Assembly: GCA_030433275.1 (NCBI GenBank)
Contig: JAUILK010000011.1
Span: 17,596 to 81,595, forward strand
Reading direction: 5' to 3'
Source of the DNA: Gammaproteobacteria bacterium
GTDB lineage: Bacteria; Pseudomonadota; Gammaproteobacteria; Nitrococcales; Nitrococcaceae
Length of the DNA stretch: 64,000 nt
Positions within the stretch are counted from its first letter, which is position 1. The number at the start of each line of letters is the position of its first letter. Position numbers and translations under genes: made by a program. This document shows positions 50,970-63,507 of the stretch, piece by piece. Under the pieces are notes generated by a model, which searched no databases, was not told the DNA's origin, and worked only from the letters and a program-made list of their open reading frames with translations.

Positions 50970-51758
50970 ATGGCCAGGATCATCGCGGTTGCCAACCAAA
51001 AAGGGGGGGTGGGTAAGACCACGACATGCGTCAATTTGGCTGCTTCTTTGGCCGCCAATCGACGCCGCGTGCTGTTGGTGGATATGGACCCCCAAGGTAA
51101 CGCCACCATCGGCAGCGGGTTAGATAAGGATGACCTTCAAATTACCAACTATGACATCCTTATGGGCGAACGCTCCGTGGCGGAAGCGCTGCATCGAGTA
51201 GCGCCGGCTGGTTATGATCTTCTGCCGGGTAACGGCGATCTCACAGTCGCCGAGGTGGCGCTCATGGGCAGTGCGGGGCGTGAGCGGCGCCTGCGCGAAC
51301 TGCTTCTGCCCCTGCTTGATGAATATGCCTACGTTCTCATCGATTGTCCCCCTTCATTGAACATCCTGACGGTCAATGCCCTGGTGGCCGCTCATCGGGT
51401 GCTGATTCCTATACAGTGTGAATATTATGCTCTGGAGGGGCTCACCGCGTTGCTCGACACCATTCGCCAGGTGCAAGGCAGTGTGAATCGGGAGTTGGAA
51501 ATCGAGGGCTTGCTGCGGACCATGTTCGATCCGCGCAACAACTTGGCGAGCCAGGTAGGGGCGCAGTTGATCCAACATTTCGCCGATAAGGTCTATCGGA
51601 CCCTGATTCCACGCAACGTGCGGCTTGCCGAGGCACCTAGCCATGGCATGCCGGCCTTGCAGTACGATCGAACATCGCGCGGTGCGATCGCCTACATGGC
51701 GTTGGCGAGCGAGATGCTGCGGCGGGAAGCCGCAGCGCGGGTGAACGCATCGATCTGA
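50970..51758 (+). CDS. parA: Chromosome partitioning ATPase ParA (Soj)
   Basis: A 262-residue deviant-Walker ATPase: MARIIAVANQKGGVGKTTT, VLLVDMDPQGNAT and YVLIDCPPSLNILTVNAL. The ATG at 50970 is clear because the Walker motif starts ten residues later; the open frame upstream overlaps rsmG. No N-terminal DNA-binding extension, so chromosomal type. Works with ParB and the parS sites in recF. Confidence 0.96.
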   Translation: MARIIAVANQKGGVGKTTTCVNLAASLAANRRRVLLVDMDPQGNATIGSGLDKDDLQITNYDILMGERSVAEALHRVAPAGYDLLPGNGDLTVAEVALMGSAGRERRLRELLLPLLDEYAYVLIDCPPSLNILTVNALVAAHRVLIPIQCEYYALEGLTALLDTIRQVQGSVNRELEIEGLLRTMFDPRNNLASQVGAQLIQHFADKVYRTLIPRNVRLAEAPSHGMPALQYDRTSRGAIAYMALASEMLRREAAARVNASI

Positions 51759-51778
51759 TAAGGAGAAATCTTAGAGCC

Positions 51779-52648
51779 ATGACCAACAAGCGCCGCGGAT
51801 TGGGTCGGGGATTGGATGCCCTGCTCAAGAACGTACCGGAGGAACCGGGCACTATACAGTCCGCGGCCGAGCAGGGCGAGCTGCGCAAGATACCGTTGGA
51901 TTTGCTCCAGCGTGGTCGTTATCAGCCACGCAGCAGTTTTGATCCCGCTGCGCTGCAGGAGCTTGCCGACAGCATCCGTGCCCAGGGGGTGGTACAGCCC
52001 ATTGTAGTGCGCCCGGAGCGCGACGGGCGTTATGAGATCATCGCTGGTGAACGACGCTGGCGTGCCGCCCAATTGGCTGGCATGGACGCTGTACCGGCAC
52101 TCGTGCGCGACCTTCCGGACGAGGCGGTCGTCGCCGTTGCTTTGATCGAGAATATTCAGCGTGAGGATCTCAACCCGCTTGAAGAGGCCGGTGCCCTGCA
52201 ACGATTGACCTGTGAGTTCGGGATGACCCACCAGGAAGTGGCAAACGCCGTTGGTCGATCGCGTGCAGCCGTGTCCAATCTGCTGCGTTTACTCGAGTTG
52301 GCCGAGGAAGTAAAAAGTCTGGTCGACGCACGCCGACTTGAAATGGGACACGCGCGCGCGCTGCTTGCGCTTGAGCCGTCTCGCCAAATCGAGGCCGCGC
52401 ATCGAGTCATCGCCAAGGGATTGTCCGTGCGGGAGACCGAAGCACTTGTGCGCCGGTTGCTTGAGTACCAGGCAGCGCCTCCAATTGCTGCGGTGAGCGA
52501 TCCCAACGTTCGTCGGTTGCAGGATGACTTATCGGCCCGGCTGGGTGCCGAGGTGAGGATCCAACACGGCAAAGCCGGTAAGGGTCGTATGATTATTCGG
52601 TATAGCAGCGTCGAGGAGTTGGACGGTATTCTCGAGCGCATCAAGTAA
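51779..52648 (+). CDS. parB: Chromosome partitioning protein ParB (Spo0J)
   Basis: A 289-residue CTP-dependent DNA clamp: KRRGLGRGLDALL at the N-terminus, IPLDLLQRGRYQPR, the GERRWRAAQLAG box, a helix-turn-helix (about 140-180, MTHQEVANAVGRSRAAVSNLLRLL) and a C-terminal dimerisation domain. Starts 21 bp after parA with AAGGAGA upstream. Confidence 0.96.
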   Translation: MTNKRRGLGRGLDALLKNVPEEPGTIQSAAEQGELRKIPLDLLQRGRYQPRSSFDPAALQELADSIRAQGVVQPIVVRPERDGRYEIIAGERRWRAAQLAGMDAVPALVRDLPDEAVVAVALIENIQREDLNPLEEAGALQRLTCEFGMTHQEVANAVGRSRAAVSNLLRLLELAEEVKSLVDARRLEMGHARALLALEPSRQIEAAHRVIAKGLSVRETEALVRRLLEYQAAPPIAAVSDPNVRRLQDDLSARLGAEVRIQHGKAGKGRMIIRYSSVEELDGILERIK

Positions 52649-52684
52649 TAAAGGCTCGTTGCTTTCGTAATTTTCTCAGCAGGC

Positions 52685-52714
52685 TTGATCGGGATGCGGC
52701 CCGAACTTTATACT
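52685..52714 (+). promoter_or_regulatory. Putative sigma-70 promoter of the atp operon
   Basis: TTGATC and TATACT are separated by 18 bp in the 211-bp gap between parB and atpI. The -10 matches five of six positions. It lies about 145 bp before the first atp gene. Confidence 0.5.
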
Positions 52715-52859
52715 GCTGCACCATTCGCTGCCTGCTTAAGGGGCGGCACCTAATAACAGTTACGAATACGCGCGGCGCGACACTGGAGGCGCGTAAGGCA
52801 CCATCCGGGCTTCGGGCGGAATGACCTGAGGCAGGAGTGTCAGTGCGCGAACGTAGACC

Positions 52860-53261
52860 ATGAATACCCAGGACGGTAGTCTTTATCCGCTCTTTTGCAT
52901 CCAGGCTTGCCTGGTCGTGGGGATCGCGGGGATTTTTCTCCTGAATGGGCTGGAGGCTGCACTTTCTGCCTTGTATGGCGGGGGGCTCGCCTTGGCTAGT
53001 AGCTTGCTTTTGGGTCGCAGTCTTAGAGCCGCTGGCGCAGCGGCGCAACGCGCACCGAAGCAGGGCGTTTGGACGCTGTACTTCGGGGCCGTGCAGCGGT
53101 TTTTGCTCGTGCTAACCCTCCTTGCAGTAGGAATGGGTGTGTTCGGGCTCTCGCCACTGCCGTTGATCGTCGGTTTTGCCGGGGCGCAAGTGGCCTTTCT
53201 GATTGGGGGGATCGGACGTACGTCCGCGTCCTCCGTGGATGATAAGGAAACGCGGACGTGA
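52860..53261 (+). CDS. atpI: ATP synthase protein I
   Basis: A 133-residue membrane protein with four hydrophobic segments (about 12-30, 36-50, 75-95, 100-120). It heads the atp operon and its stop overlaps atpB by 4 bp, the fixed place of atpI. AtpI is an assembly factor for the c-ring or a magnesium-linked accessory protein. Sequence alone is weakly conserved; position carries the call. Confidence 0.85.
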   Translation: MNTQDGSLYPLFCIQACLVVGIAGIFLLNGLEAALSALYGGGLALASSLLLGRSLRAAGAAAQRAPKQGVWTLYFGAVQRFLLVLTLLAVGMGVFGLSPLPLIVGFAGAQVAFLIGGIGRTSASSVDDKETRT

Positions 53262-54043
53262 GCGGATTACTGCCGGATTCGAGCAATCCCGTTGAGTATA
53301 TTCAGCACCACCTCGCCAATCTCAGCATCGGTGAGGGATTTTGGGCTTTTCATTTCGATACGCTGCTTATCAGCTGGCTATTGGGCGGCGCTATCGTCTA
53401 TGCCGGTTACCGAGTCGGCCGCAATTTGAGCATTGATCGCCCTTCTGGAATGCAAAACATATTGGAAGCGGTGCTCGAGTTCGTCGACGATTTGGTCCGC
53501 AGTGTGCTCGGCAGGGGGCACGCGATGATCGGCACGCTTGCGATGACCGTGTTCCTGTGGGTTCTGCTGATGAACACCATGGACATTATCCCGGTCGATT
53601 TGATTCCTTGGTTGGCTGGGATGCTGGGGGCCGAACACTTTCGTGCCGTGCCCACGGCCGATCCGCAAGCGCCTCTCGGTATGGCGCTGCTCGTGTTCGT
53701 GCTCATGCTTTATTACAACATCCGGATCAAGGGCTTTTATCAGTACATGATGGAGTTCTTGACGCACCCGTTCGGGATCTGGTTGTTCCCGATCAATTTC
53801 GTCATGAAACTGATCGAGGAAGTCGCCAAGCCGTTGAGTCTTGGTTTGCGGCTTTTCGGTAATTTGTTTGCCGGTGAATTGGGATTTTTGTTGGTGGCCT
53901 TGCTGCCATTTTGGGTGCAACCCGTGCCCGGTACCATCTGGTCGCTCTTCCATCTCCTCGTCGTGGTGCTGCAAGCCTTTATCTTCATGGTGTTGACCGT
54001 TATGTATTTGGCGCTGGCCCATATGGGCCATGACGAGCACTAA
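53258..54043 (+). CDS. atpB: ATP synthase subunit a
   Basis: Proton-channel subunit of Fo. The 261-residue protein has five to six membrane segments and the key Arg in LSLGLRLFGNLFAGEL, plus NTMDIIPVDLIPW. GTG start overlapping atpI. Confidence 0.96.
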   Translation: MSGLLPDSSNPVEYIQHHLANLSIGEGFWAFHFDTLLISWLLGGAIVYAGYRVGRNLSIDRPSGMQNILEAVLEFVDDLVRSVLGRGHAMIGTLAMTVFLWVLLMNTMDIIPVDLIPWLAGMLGAEHFRAVPTADPQAPLGMALLVFVLMLYYNIRIKGFYQYMMEFLTHPFGIWLFPINFVMKLIEEVAKPLSLGLRLFGNLFAGELGFLLVALLPFWVQPVPGTIWSLFHLLVVVLQAFIFMVLTVMYLALAHMGHDEH

Positions 54044-54108
54044 CCCGCGCGAGAGTCCGCCCAAAACGTCGAATCATGAAATCAGGAAAATCAGTTTAGG
54101 AGACAATA

Positions 54109-54408
54109 ATGACCGCTGATGCCAATACCATTGCCCTGATCTACTCGGCCACCGCGCTCGGTGTGGGAATCATCCTGGGTTTTGCCGGCCTTGGTTCGGC
54201 CCTCGGTTGGGGGCTGATCTGTTCGAAATACATGGAAGGCATTGCCCGCCAGCCGGAGATGCAGCCGCGCCTTCTCATTCAGATGTTTATTACGGCGGGC
54301 CTGATGGAATCATTCCCGTTCATCGTGCTGGCTTTTGCTATGTATTTTACGTTTGCCAATCCTTTCATCGGTGGTGCGCTGGCGGCTATCAGCGGTCTTG
54401 GGGGGTAG
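54109..54408 (+). CDS. atpE: ATP synthase subunit c
   Basis: The rotor-ring subunit. The 99-residue hairpin has the polar loop ARQPE and the ion-binding carboxylate Glu67 in AGLMESFPFIV. Enteric subunit c is about 79 residues and has Asp here. Gln of the sodium-type helix 1 appears to be replaced by Trp35, so a proton ring is most likely. AGGAG precedes the ATG. Confidence 0.94.
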   Translation: MTADANTIALIYSATALGVGIILGFAGLGSALGWGLICSKYMEGIARQPEMQPRLLIQMFITAGLMESFPFIVLAFAMYFTFANPFIGGALAAISGLGG

Positions 54409-54483
54409 AATCAACCGCCTTCCCGTCTCCTCTACCGCGGCAGTAGGGGGCGCATTCGCCCTTACGGATTAGGAGTTCCCGAG

Positions 54484-54948
54484 GTGAATCTGACCTTGTT
54501 CGGCCAGCTGGCCAGCTTTGCATTGTTTTCATATTTGGTTTACCGCTTCCTTTGGGATCCCATCACGGACATGCTGGAGGAGCGGCGTAAGCGGGTCGCT
54601 GACGGGCTTGCAGCGGCCGAGCGCGGGCAGCGTGAGCGCGAACTGGCCGAGAAACACGCGCGTGATGTGCTGCATGGGGCAAAGGAGCAAGCCAATGAGA
54701 TTATCGCGAACGCTCAGCGGCGCGCCGACGAGATCGTCGAAGGGGCGAAGGATGATGCACGCATCGAGGGAGAGCGCATCGTTTCAGCGGCGCGTTCGGA
54801 GATTGAACAGCAGATGAATCTTGCCCGGGAGGGGTTACGACGTGAGGTCGTGGCATTGGCGATCGAAGGTGCCGAGCACGTGTTGAAGCGCAAGATCGAC
54901 GCCAAGACCAACAACGAAGCCCTCGAGAAATTGGCAGCGCAGCTCTAG
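54484..54948 (+). CDS. atpF: ATP synthase subunit b
   Basis: Peripheral stalk. The 154-residue protein has one N-terminal transmembrane segment (about 4-24) and a long charged amphipathic helix ending KIDAKTNNEALEKLAAQL. GTG start; AGGAG is about 11 nt upstream. Confidence 0.95.
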   Translation: MNLTLFGQLASFALFSYLVYRFLWDPITDMLEERRKRVADGLAAAERGQRERELAEKHARDVLHGAKEQANEIIANAQRRADEIVEGAKDDARIEGERIVSAARSEIEQQMNLAREGLRREVVALAIEGAEHVLKRKIDAKTNNEALEKLAAQL

Positions 54949-54958
54949 AGCGGCAAAC

Positions 54959-55489
54959 ATGACAGATAGAAGCACGGCACGTCCTTACGCAATCGCAGCC
55001 TTTCGCCAAGCACAAGAGGAAGGGGCGGTGGAGCGGTGGTCCGAGATGCTGCAGCTGCTCCGAGCCGTGGTGTCGGATCCCGCGATGGCGGAGATTCTCG
55101 CCAACCCACGACTTGAGCGGAACAAGCTCGTTGAGCTTATCTCGAACATTGGCGACAAAGTCTTCGCCAAGACAACGCTTAATTTCCTTAAGGTGCTGGT
55201 CTACAACGGACGCCTTACGTTGGTGCCGGAAATTGCCGAGCTTTTTGAAGAGCAACGGCGTGACGAGGAAGGCAAAGCCAGCGTCGAGGTCGTCTCGGCA
55301 TTCAAGCTCTCGCCGACGCATGTCAACGCCATCGTCCAAGCGATGACAAAGCGCCTTGACCGGGAGGTGGATCTTACGGTCCGAATCGATAAATCGATCA
55401 TCGGTGGCGTGATTATCCGCGCCGGCGACCTGGTTATCGACGCCTCGCTGCGCGGCAGGCTACAGCAGCTTGCCCAGGAGTTGAGCTAG
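54959..55489 (+). CDS. atpH: ATP synthase subunit delta
   Basis: Links the peripheral stalk to F1. The 176-residue protein starts STARPYAIAAFRQAQEEG and ends with the conserved GGVIIRAGDLVIDASLRGRLQQL. Follows atpF after 10 bp. Confidence 0.95.
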   Translation: MTDRSTARPYAIAAFRQAQEEGAVERWSEMLQLLRAVVSDPAMAEILANPRLERNKLVELISNIGDKVFAKTTLNFLKVLVYNGRLTLVPEIAELFEEQRRDEEGKASVEVVSAFKLSPTHVNAIVQAMTKRLDREVDLTVRIDKSIIGGVIIRAGDLVIDASLRGRLQQLAQELS

Positions 55490-55548
55490 CGCAACCCGGC
55501 GTGATAAGCCCGGCGTGAGTCATAGGTCCTAACAACAGAGGTCCGGTC

Positions 55549-57093
55549 ATGCAACCACTCAGTGCGACAGAAATCAGCGACCTTATCAAGAAAAAGATCG
55601 AACGTTTCGATATCGGCGTAGAGGCGCGCAGCGAAGGTGCCGTGCTTACGCTTACCGATGGCATCGCTCGGCTGCATGGGCTCAGCCAAGTCATGCAGGG
55701 CGAGATGATCGAGTTCCCAGGCGCGACCTATGGGCTTGCGCTGAACCTCGAGCGCGACTCGGTTGGTGCGGTTGTTCTTGGCGACTACGAGCACATCAAA
55801 GAAGGTGATGTCGTCAAGTGCACCGGCCGCATCATCGAAGTCCCGGTAGGTGCGGGTTTGCTTGGCCGGGTAGTGAATGCGCTCGGGCAGCCCATCGATG
55901 GTAAGGGAGAGGTCGAACACGACGGCACCTCCCCGATCGAGAAGGTGGCGCCGGGCGTGATTTCCCGCCAATCGGTGAGTCAGCCGGTGCAAACTGGGCT
56001 AAAAGCGATTGACGCCATGGTGCCGATCGGTCGTGGGCAGCGTGAGTTGATCATCGGTGATCGCCAGACCGGTAAGACCGCAGTGGCGGTGGATGCGATC
56101 ATCAACCAGAAAAATACTGGCATCAAATGTATTTACGTTGCTGTAGGGCAGAAAGCCTCGTCCATCGCGGCGGTGGTCCGCAAGCTCGAGGAACACGATG
56201 CGCTGAGTCACACTATTGTGGTCGCGGCGACTGCCGCGGAATCTGCCGCGATGCAATACATCGCGCCTTATGCCGGTTGCAGTATGGGCGAGTATTTCCG
56301 TGATCGAGGCGAGGATGCGCTGATCATCTTTGATGATTTGACTAAGCAAGCCTGGGCCTACCGGCAGGTCTCTCTGCTGTTGCGACGCCCACCGGGGCGG
56401 GAGGCCTATCCTGGTGACGTGTTCTATTTGCATTCGCGACTGCTTGAACGAGCCGCACGTGTCAACGCTGAGGAAGTGGAAAGGCTTACCAAAGGAAAGG
56501 TCAAAGGCCGTACCGGGTCACTTACTGCGCTGCCGATCATCGAGACACAAGCCGGTGATGTCTCAGCTTTCGTGCCGACTAATGTGATTTCTATCACTGA
56601 TGGGCAAATCTTTCTCGAATCTGATTTGTTCAATGCGGGCATTCGGCCGGCCATCAATGCCGGTCTCTCGGTGTCTCGGGTGGGTGGTGCGGCTCAGACC
56701 GGTATCATCAAAAAGCTCGGCGGCGGTGTGCGCTTGGCACTGGCGCAGTACCGGGAGTTGGCCGCGTTCGCACAGTTCGCCTCGGACCTCGACGAAACCA
56801 CCCGCCGGCAGCTTGAGCATGGCCAGCGGGTAACCGAACTCATGAAGCAGAAGCAGTACTCGCCAATGAGCGTTGCGGCCATGGCGGTTTCATTGTTTGC
56901 CGTCGACCGCGGTTATCTTGAGGATGTGGAGTTGAACAAGGTGGGTGATTTCGAAGCGGCGTTGCAGTCCTATATGGACTCCGAGCAAGCCGAGCTTATG
57001 AGCGAAATCAATGAAAACCCGCAATTCAATGAACAAATCGAAGCCAAGCTCAAGGCGGCTCTAGAAAATTTCAAGCAGCGCTATTCCTGGTAG
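55549..57093 (+). CDS. atpA: ATP synthase subunit alpha
   Basis: Nucleotide-binding, non-catalytic F1 subunit, 514 residues. Walker [14 protein letters not shown], the DELSEED-like C-terminal domain and [11 protein letters not shown] signature are present. Confidence 0.98.
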   Translation: MQPLSATEISDLIKKKIERFDIGVEARSEGAVLTLTDGIARLHGLSQVMQGEMIEFPGATYGLALNLERDSVGAVVLGDYEHIKEGDVVKCTGRIIEVPVGAGLLGRVVNALGQPIDGKGEVEHDGTSPIEKVAPGVISRQSVSQPVQTGLKAIDAMVPIGRGQRELIIGDRQTGKTAVAVDAIINQKNTGIKCIYVAVGQKASSIAAVVRKLEEHDALSHTIVVAATAAESAAMQYIAPYAGCSMGEYFRDRGEDALIIFDDLTKQAWAYRQVSLLLRRPPGREAYPGDVFYLHSRLLERAARVNAEEVERLTKGKVKGRTGSLTALPIIETQAGDVSAFVPTNVISITDGQIFLESDLFNAGIRPAINAGLSVSRVGGAAQTGIIKKLGGGVRLALAQYRELAAFAQFASDLDETTRRQLEHGQRVTELMKQKQYSPMSVAAMAVSLFAVDRGYLEDVELNKVGDFEAALQSYMDSEQAELMSEINENPQFNEQIEAKLKAALENFKQRYSW

Positions 57094-57192
57094 TCCACGA
57101 TTGATTCGGATTCGTGACAAGGAGACAACCTCGTCTTTGTTTTGGCGAGGTACCGAGTGCTGATTTCGACACTGAGATTAAGCGAGTGAGTC

Positions 57193-58053
57193 ATGGCCGC
57201 CGGTAAAGAGATACGAACGCAGATCCGCAGCATACAGAATACGCAGAAGATCACGCGTGCCATGGAGATGGTGGCGGCGAGCAAGATGCGGCGCGCCCAA
57301 GAGCGCATGAGCGCAGCCCGGCCCTACGCCGATAAGCTGCGTAACGTCATCGGGCATATCGCCAATGCTCATCCGGAGTATAAGCATCCGTTCATGCTCG
57401 AGCGCGAGGTGCGGCGGGTAGCTTTTATCGTTATCTCCACCGATCGGGGGCTGTGCGGTGGATTGAACGCGAACGAGTTCCGTCAGCTGCTTCGCGAGAT
57501 GCAGCAGTGGCGTCAAAAGAACGTGGAGATGGAATTCGGCGTCATTGGCAATAAGGCGACTATGTTCCTACGGCGCATACGGGCGCACATTATCGCGCAA
57601 ACCACGCACTTGGGTGATACCCCGGAAGCCAGTGATGTCATCGGAGCGGTAAAGGTGGCGCTTGATGCCTACAGTGAGGGACGTGTCGACCGTCTCTATC
57701 TCGTGTACAACCGCTTCATCAACTCGATGACGCAGCGCCCCGAGGTAGAGCAGTTGCTGCCGTTGGTACCCTCCGAGGAAGAGGAACTCAAACACTATTG
57801 GGACTATCTCTACGAGCCTGATTCACAAGAAGTGCTACAGCATGTACTGGTACGCTACATCGAGGCCCTGGTGTATCAAGGCGTGGTTGAGAATATTGCC
57901 TGTGAGCAGGCTGCCCGCATGGTCGCGATGAAAGCGGCGTCGGATAACGCCGGCAATCTTATCGAAGAGCTGCAGCTCGTCTACAACAAGGCAAGACAAG
58001 CGGCAATTACCAAAGAGCTATCCGAAATCGTGGCGGGCGCAGCCGCTGTTTAA
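57193..58053 (+). CDS. atpG: ATP synthase subunit gamma
   Basis: Central rotor shaft of F1, 286 residues. Starts [20 protein letters not shown] and ends in the signature [22 protein letters not shown] (family block given in part). Between atpA and atpD as usual. Confidence 0.96.
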   Translation: MAAGKEIRTQIRSIQNTQKITRAMEMVAASKMRRAQERMSAARPYADKLRNVIGHIANAHPEYKHPFMLEREVRRVAFIVISTDRGLCGGLNANEFRQLLREMQQWRQKNVEMEFGVIGNKATMFLRRIRAHIIAQTTHLGDTPEASDVIGAVKVALDAYSEGRVDRLYLVYNRFINSMTQRPEVEQLLPLVPSEEEELKHYWDYLYEPDSQEVLQHVLVRYIEALVYQGVVENIACEQAARMVAMKAASDNAGNLIEELQLVYNKARQAAITKELSEIVAGAAAV

Positions 58054-58073
58054 CAGCCGGTTAGCGTGGGTGA

Positions 58074-59558
<1,485 letters not shown>

Positions 59559-59688
59559 TGGCCGTACCGATTCGGTGCGGCTCGGCAAGTTGGATCTTGA
59601 GGGGCCACGGCAACACGGGCCGTCGCGGTACGGAATACCGGAGAAAAGAGTGCCAGCGTCATGCTAGCGCTCTGCGAGAGGTACAGAC

Positions 59689-60114
59689 ATGGCTATGACC
59701 ATCCATGTGGACATCGTTAGCAGCGAATCGGCGATTTTCTCCGGCTCGGCGTCGATAGTGTTCGCCCCGGCCTCGATGGGAGAGTTGGGGATAACACCGC
59801 GCCACTCCCCTCTGATCACGACGCTTCGGCCGGGCGAAGTTCGAGTGCAGCCTGCCGAGGGCGGGGAGGAAGTCTTTTACGTCTCAGGCGGAATTCTCGA
59901 AGTGCAGCCGCATGTTGTGACCGTGCTCTCCGATACCGCACTGCGTGCCATAGATGTCGACGAGGCCGCGGCCCTTGCTGCCAAGGAGCGCGCCGAACAA
60001 GCCATGCAGGATCGACAATCGGAGATCGATTATGCGCGTGCGCAAGCCGATCTCGCGCAGGCTGTGGCACAGCTGCGCACCATTGAGCGGCTACGGCGCC
60101 GACGCGGTTCGTAG
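59689..60114 (+). CDS. atpC: ATP synthase subunit epsilon
   Basis: Inhibitory F1 subunit, 141 residues: N-terminal beta-sandwich with [20 protein letters not shown] and [18 protein letters not shown], then a C-terminal two-helix domain. Last gene of the atp operon. An ATG two codons downstream is an alternative start. Confidence 0.95.
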   Translation: MAMTIHVDIVSSESAIFSGSASIVFAPASMGELGITPRHSPLITTLRPGEVRVQPAEGGEEVFYVSGGILEVQPHVVTVLSDTALRAIDVDEAAALAAKERAEQAMQDRQSEIDYARAQADLAQAVAQLRTIERLRRRRGS

Positions 60115-60229
60115 TAGCCGAGCGCGTGTGTCGTTAAGAGCCGGTATATCGATGTGGGGGCTGCCCAAGCGCTGCAAATCCAGCTAAGCTGAAGGTCTAC
60201 CGCCGGGGCGAAGGGAGGGTCGCCAAGCA

Positions 60230-61600
60230 ATGCTCAGCGTGGTCGTGCTTGCTGCCGGGCAGGGAACCCGGATGCGCTCAAGTTTACCCAAAGTACTCCA
60301 TCCCATCGCCGGCCGGCCGATGCTTGGCTATGTGCTCGACGCCGCGCGGGCGCTGCAACCCGAAGCCTTATACGTAGTTCATGGGTATGGTGGGGCGCAA
60401 GTGCGAGCGGCGTTGCCAGATCCGGATATTCACTGGGTAGAGCAGGCGCCGCCGCGCGGAACAGGGCATGCGCTGCAACAGGCCATTCCGGCGATTGCCG
60501 ACGAGCATCATGTGCTCGTGCTCTGCGGCGATGTGCCGCTGGTGCGCGTGCAGACGCTGCAGAAGCTCAGGCAGGTCGCCGGCGCGGGTCTCGGATTGCT
60601 TACAGTGCGGTTGGCCGATCCCAGCGGCTATGGCCGGATCGTCCGCACGTCATCCGGCAGTGTTGCGGCGATCGTCGAGGAACGCGATGCCAGTGCGGCG
60701 CAGTGTGCCATCCAAGAGGTGAATACCGGGATCCTTTGTTTGCCGGCGGGTCGCTCGCGTGGCTGGTTGAATGCCCTGGACTGCGACAATGCTCAAGGGG
60801 AGTATTATCTGACCGACATTGTCGCCCTGGCCTGCCGGGACGGTATCGACGTGCAGGCCCTGACAGCTAGCGACCCAAGCGAGGTGCAGGGCGTTAATGA
60901 CCGTGCTCAGCTGGCTTGGCTGGAGCGGGTTTATCAACAACGCGAGGCGCGGCGGCTCATGACCTCGGGGGTCAGCCTCATGGATCCGGAGCGGTTTGAT
61001 CTGCGTGGCCGGCTCGTCTGCGGCGCCGATGTGACGATCGACGTCAACTGCATCTTCGCGGGCGATGTGGAAATCGCAGACGGTGCCTACATCGGGCCGA
61101 ATTGCCTGATCCGGGACAGCCAAATCGGTATCAATGCCCACATTGCGGGGCACTGTGATATCAGTGGCGCGATAATTGAGAGCGCCTGCCAGGTGGGGCC
61201 CTTTGCCCGCTTGCGGCCGGGTACCCGACTGGCCGTTGGTGCGAAGGTGGGTAATTTCGTCGAAACCAAGAACAGTGCCATCGGCCAGGGTTCCAAGGTC
61301 AACCATCTCTCTTATGTCGGTGACGCCGAACTCGGCACAGGTGTCAACGTGGGGGCTGGCACCATCACCTGCAACTATGACGGCGCTAACAAGCACCGCA
61401 CCGTGGTCGAAGACGATGCGTTTATCGGTTCCGGTACCCAATTGGTCGCGCCAGTGCGGGTTGGTCGGGGCGCGACCATCGGTGCGGGCTCGACCATTCG
61501 ACGCGATACGCCGACGGGTACGCTTACCGTATCTGGGTCAGCGCAGAGAACGATAACCGGCTGGCGGCGTCCTATGAAAAACCCCAAATCAGAGGACTGA
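60230..61600 (+). CDS. glmU: Bifunctional N-acetylglucosamine-1-phosphate uridyltransferase/glucosamine-1-phosphate acetyltransferase
   Basis: Makes UDP-N-acetylglucosamine for peptidoglycan and lipopolysaccharide. The 456-residue protein has the uridyltransferase domain (VLAAGQGTRMRSSLPKVLHP, about 1-228) and a left-handed beta-helix acetyltransferase domain with hexapeptide repeats (about 250-430; NFVETKNSAIGQGSKVNHLSY). glmS follows, giving the two enzymes at the start and end of the pathway. Confidence 0.97.
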   Translation: MLSVVVLAAGQGTRMRSSLPKVLHPIAGRPMLGYVLDAARALQPEALYVVHGYGGAQVRAALPDPDIHWVEQAPPRGTGHALQQAIPAIADEHHVLVLCGDVPLVRVQTLQKLRQVAGAGLGLLTVRLADPSGYGRIVRTSSGSVAAIVEERDASAAQCAIQEVNTGILCLPAGRSRGWLNALDCDNAQGEYYLTDIVALACRDGIDVQALTASDPSEVQGVNDRAQLAWLERVYQQREARRLMTSGVSLMDPERFDLRGRLVCGADVTIDVNCIFAGDVEIADGAYIGPNCLIRDSQIGINAHIAGHCDISGAIIESACQVGPFARLRPGTRLAVGAKVGNFVETKNSAIGQGSKVNHLSYVGDAELGTGVNVGAGTITCNYDGANKHRTVVEDDAFIGSGTQLVAPVRVGRGATIGAGSTIRRDTPTGTLTVSGSAQRTITGWRRPMKNPKSED

Positions 61601-61674
61601 TGTGGCCGAAGGGCTACGGAGGGTCTGATTCAGCGGGTATCTTCGGCGGTTTATAAAGTGGGGGAGCCAACGCC

Positions 61675-63507
61675 ATGTGTGGGATAGTGGGGGTGGTAGC
61701 TGAGCGCGACGCCGTAGCCATCCTGCTCGAAGGGCTCAAGCGGCTCGAATACCGCGGCTATGATTCCGCCGGCTTGGCGGTGTTGGATGAAGATCAGCGT
61801 TTGCAACGCCATCGCACGATCGGCAAGGTGGCCGCGTTGATGGCGACGCAGGCCGGCCAACCGGTGTACGGTCACACAGGCATCGCACACACGCGCTGGG
61901 CTACCCACGGCGCGCCCACCGAACTCAACGCGCATCCGCATATTGCCCGCGACGAGGTTGCGGTAGTGCACAATGGCATTATCGAGAACCATGAAGTCTT
62001 GCGTCACGAACTGTGCGCGCAAGGCTATGTATTCCACTCGCAGACCGATACCGAGGTCATCGTCAACGAAATTCATGCACAGATGGCGGTGGGCGTCGAT
62101 CTCGGCCAAGCCGTTGCCCGCACGGTGCAGCGTCTGGAGGGCGCCTATGCCTTGGGGGTTATCAGTTCCCAGGCGCCCGGTCGACTGATCGCAGCCCGCA
62201 AGGGCAGTCCCTTGATCATAGGGATCGGAATCGGCGAGCATTTCATAGCCTCCGATATTTCTGCTCTGTTGCCGGTAACGCAGCGATTCATTTTGCTCGA
62301 GGATGGCGACATCGCAGATCTCTCCTGCGAGCGTGTAGTGATTCGCGATCGCAATGGCGTAATGGTTAGCCGGCCCGTACAGACCTCCGAGCTCAGCGCG
62401 CAGGCGGTTGACCGCGGAGGCTATCGGCACTTCATGCTCAAAGAAATCCATGAGCAGCCCCGTGCGGTGAGTGAAACGCTGGAGGGGCGTCTCTCACAGA
62501 GTCGGGTATTGGAGGAAGCTTTCGGACCCGAGGCGGGCGCTGTCCTCGACCGGGTCGAGCGCGTGCAGATCGTCGCCTGCGGCACTAGCTATCATGCTGG
62601 TCTGGTTGCCCGTTACTGGTGCGAGAGCCATGCTGGCGTGCCCTGTGATGTGGAGGTGGCGAGCGAGTTTCGCTATCGTTCGCACGCGCTCGCGCCGGCG
62701 ACGCTGTTCGTGACCATCTCGCAGTCGGGCGAGACGGCGGATACGCTAGCGGCTTTGCGTGATGCTCGGGAACGAGGTTATTTGGCGACGCTCGCGATCT
62801 GCAACGTGCCGCAGAGTTCGCTGGTGCGCGAATCCGATCTGACCTTGATGACACGGGCGGGTCCTGAAATCGGAGTCGCCTCCACCAAGGCTTTCACCAC
62901 GCAGCTTACCGCATTGTTGCTGCTGATCATCGCACTCGGTCGGCGTCATAAACTCTCGGCCGAGTGTGAGACCGCTTTTGTCCGCGCTCTGCATGGTTTG
63001 CCCCGGCAGCTTGAGGCAACATTGGCTCTGGAGCCGTCGATCGAAGCATTGGCAAAGGAGTTCGTGGACAAGCGCCACAGCCTTTTTCTCGGCCGCGGCG
63101 CTCAATACCCCATTGCCATGGAGGGCGCGCTCAAGCTCAAGGAGATCTCCTACATCCATGCCGAGGCGTATCCCGCCGGTGAGCTCAAGCACGGCCCACT
63201 GGCGCTGGTCGACTCCGAGATGCCCGTGGTGACGGTCGCCCCCAACGATGAGTTGATTGAGAAACTGAAGTCTAACCTTCAGGAAGTCAGGGCCCGAGGC
63301 GGGCGCTTGTACGTCTTTGCCGACGCAGCCACAGCCCTGGCTACGGACGACGGCTACGTGGTGCAAACGGTACCCCACAGCGATGAGATCACCGCGCCGA
63401 TCGTCTACACTATACCATTGCAGCTGCTGGCTTATCACGTAGCGGTTTTTAAGGGCACAGACGTGGATCAGCCGCGCAATCTCGCCAAATCGGTTACCGT
63501 GGAGTAG
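61675..63507 (+). CDS. glmS: Glutamine-fructose-6-phosphate aminotransferase (isomerising)
   Basis: First step of amino-sugar synthesis. The 610-residue protein begins [10 protein letters not shown], so Cys2 becomes the N-terminal nucleophile of the glutaminase domain (about 1-240). Two SIS domains follow, with [19 protein letters not shown] and STKAFTTQ, and the C-terminus ends [13 protein letters not shown]. Confidence 0.98.
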   Translation: MCGIVGVVAERDAVAILLEGLKRLEYRGYDSAGLAVLDEDQRLQRHRTIGKVAALMATQAGQPVYGHTGIAHTRWATHGAPTELNAHPHIARDEVAVVHNGIIENHEVLRHELCAQGYVFHSQTDTEVIVNEIHAQMAVGVDLGQAVARTVQRLEGAYALGVISSQAPGRLIAARKGSPLIIGIGIGEHFIASDISALLPVTQRFILLEDGDIADLSCERVVIRDRNGVMVSRPVQTSELSAQAVDRGGYRHFMLKEIHEQPRAVSETLEGRLSQSRVLEEAFGPEAGAVLDRVERVQIVACGTSYHAGLVARYWCESHAGVPCDVEVASEFRYRSHALAPATLFVTISQSGETADTLAALRDARERGYLATLAICNVPQSSLVRESDLTLMTRAGPEIGVASTKAFTTQLTALLLLIIALGRRHKLSAECETAFVRALHGLPRQLEATLALEPSIEALAKEFVDKRHSLFLGRGAQYPIAMEGALKLKEISYIHAEAYPAGELKHGPLALVDSEMPVVTVAPNDELIEKLKSNLQEVRARGGRLYVFADAATALATDDGYVVQTVPHSDEITAPIVYTIPLQLLAYHVAVFKGTDVDQPRNLAKSVTVE

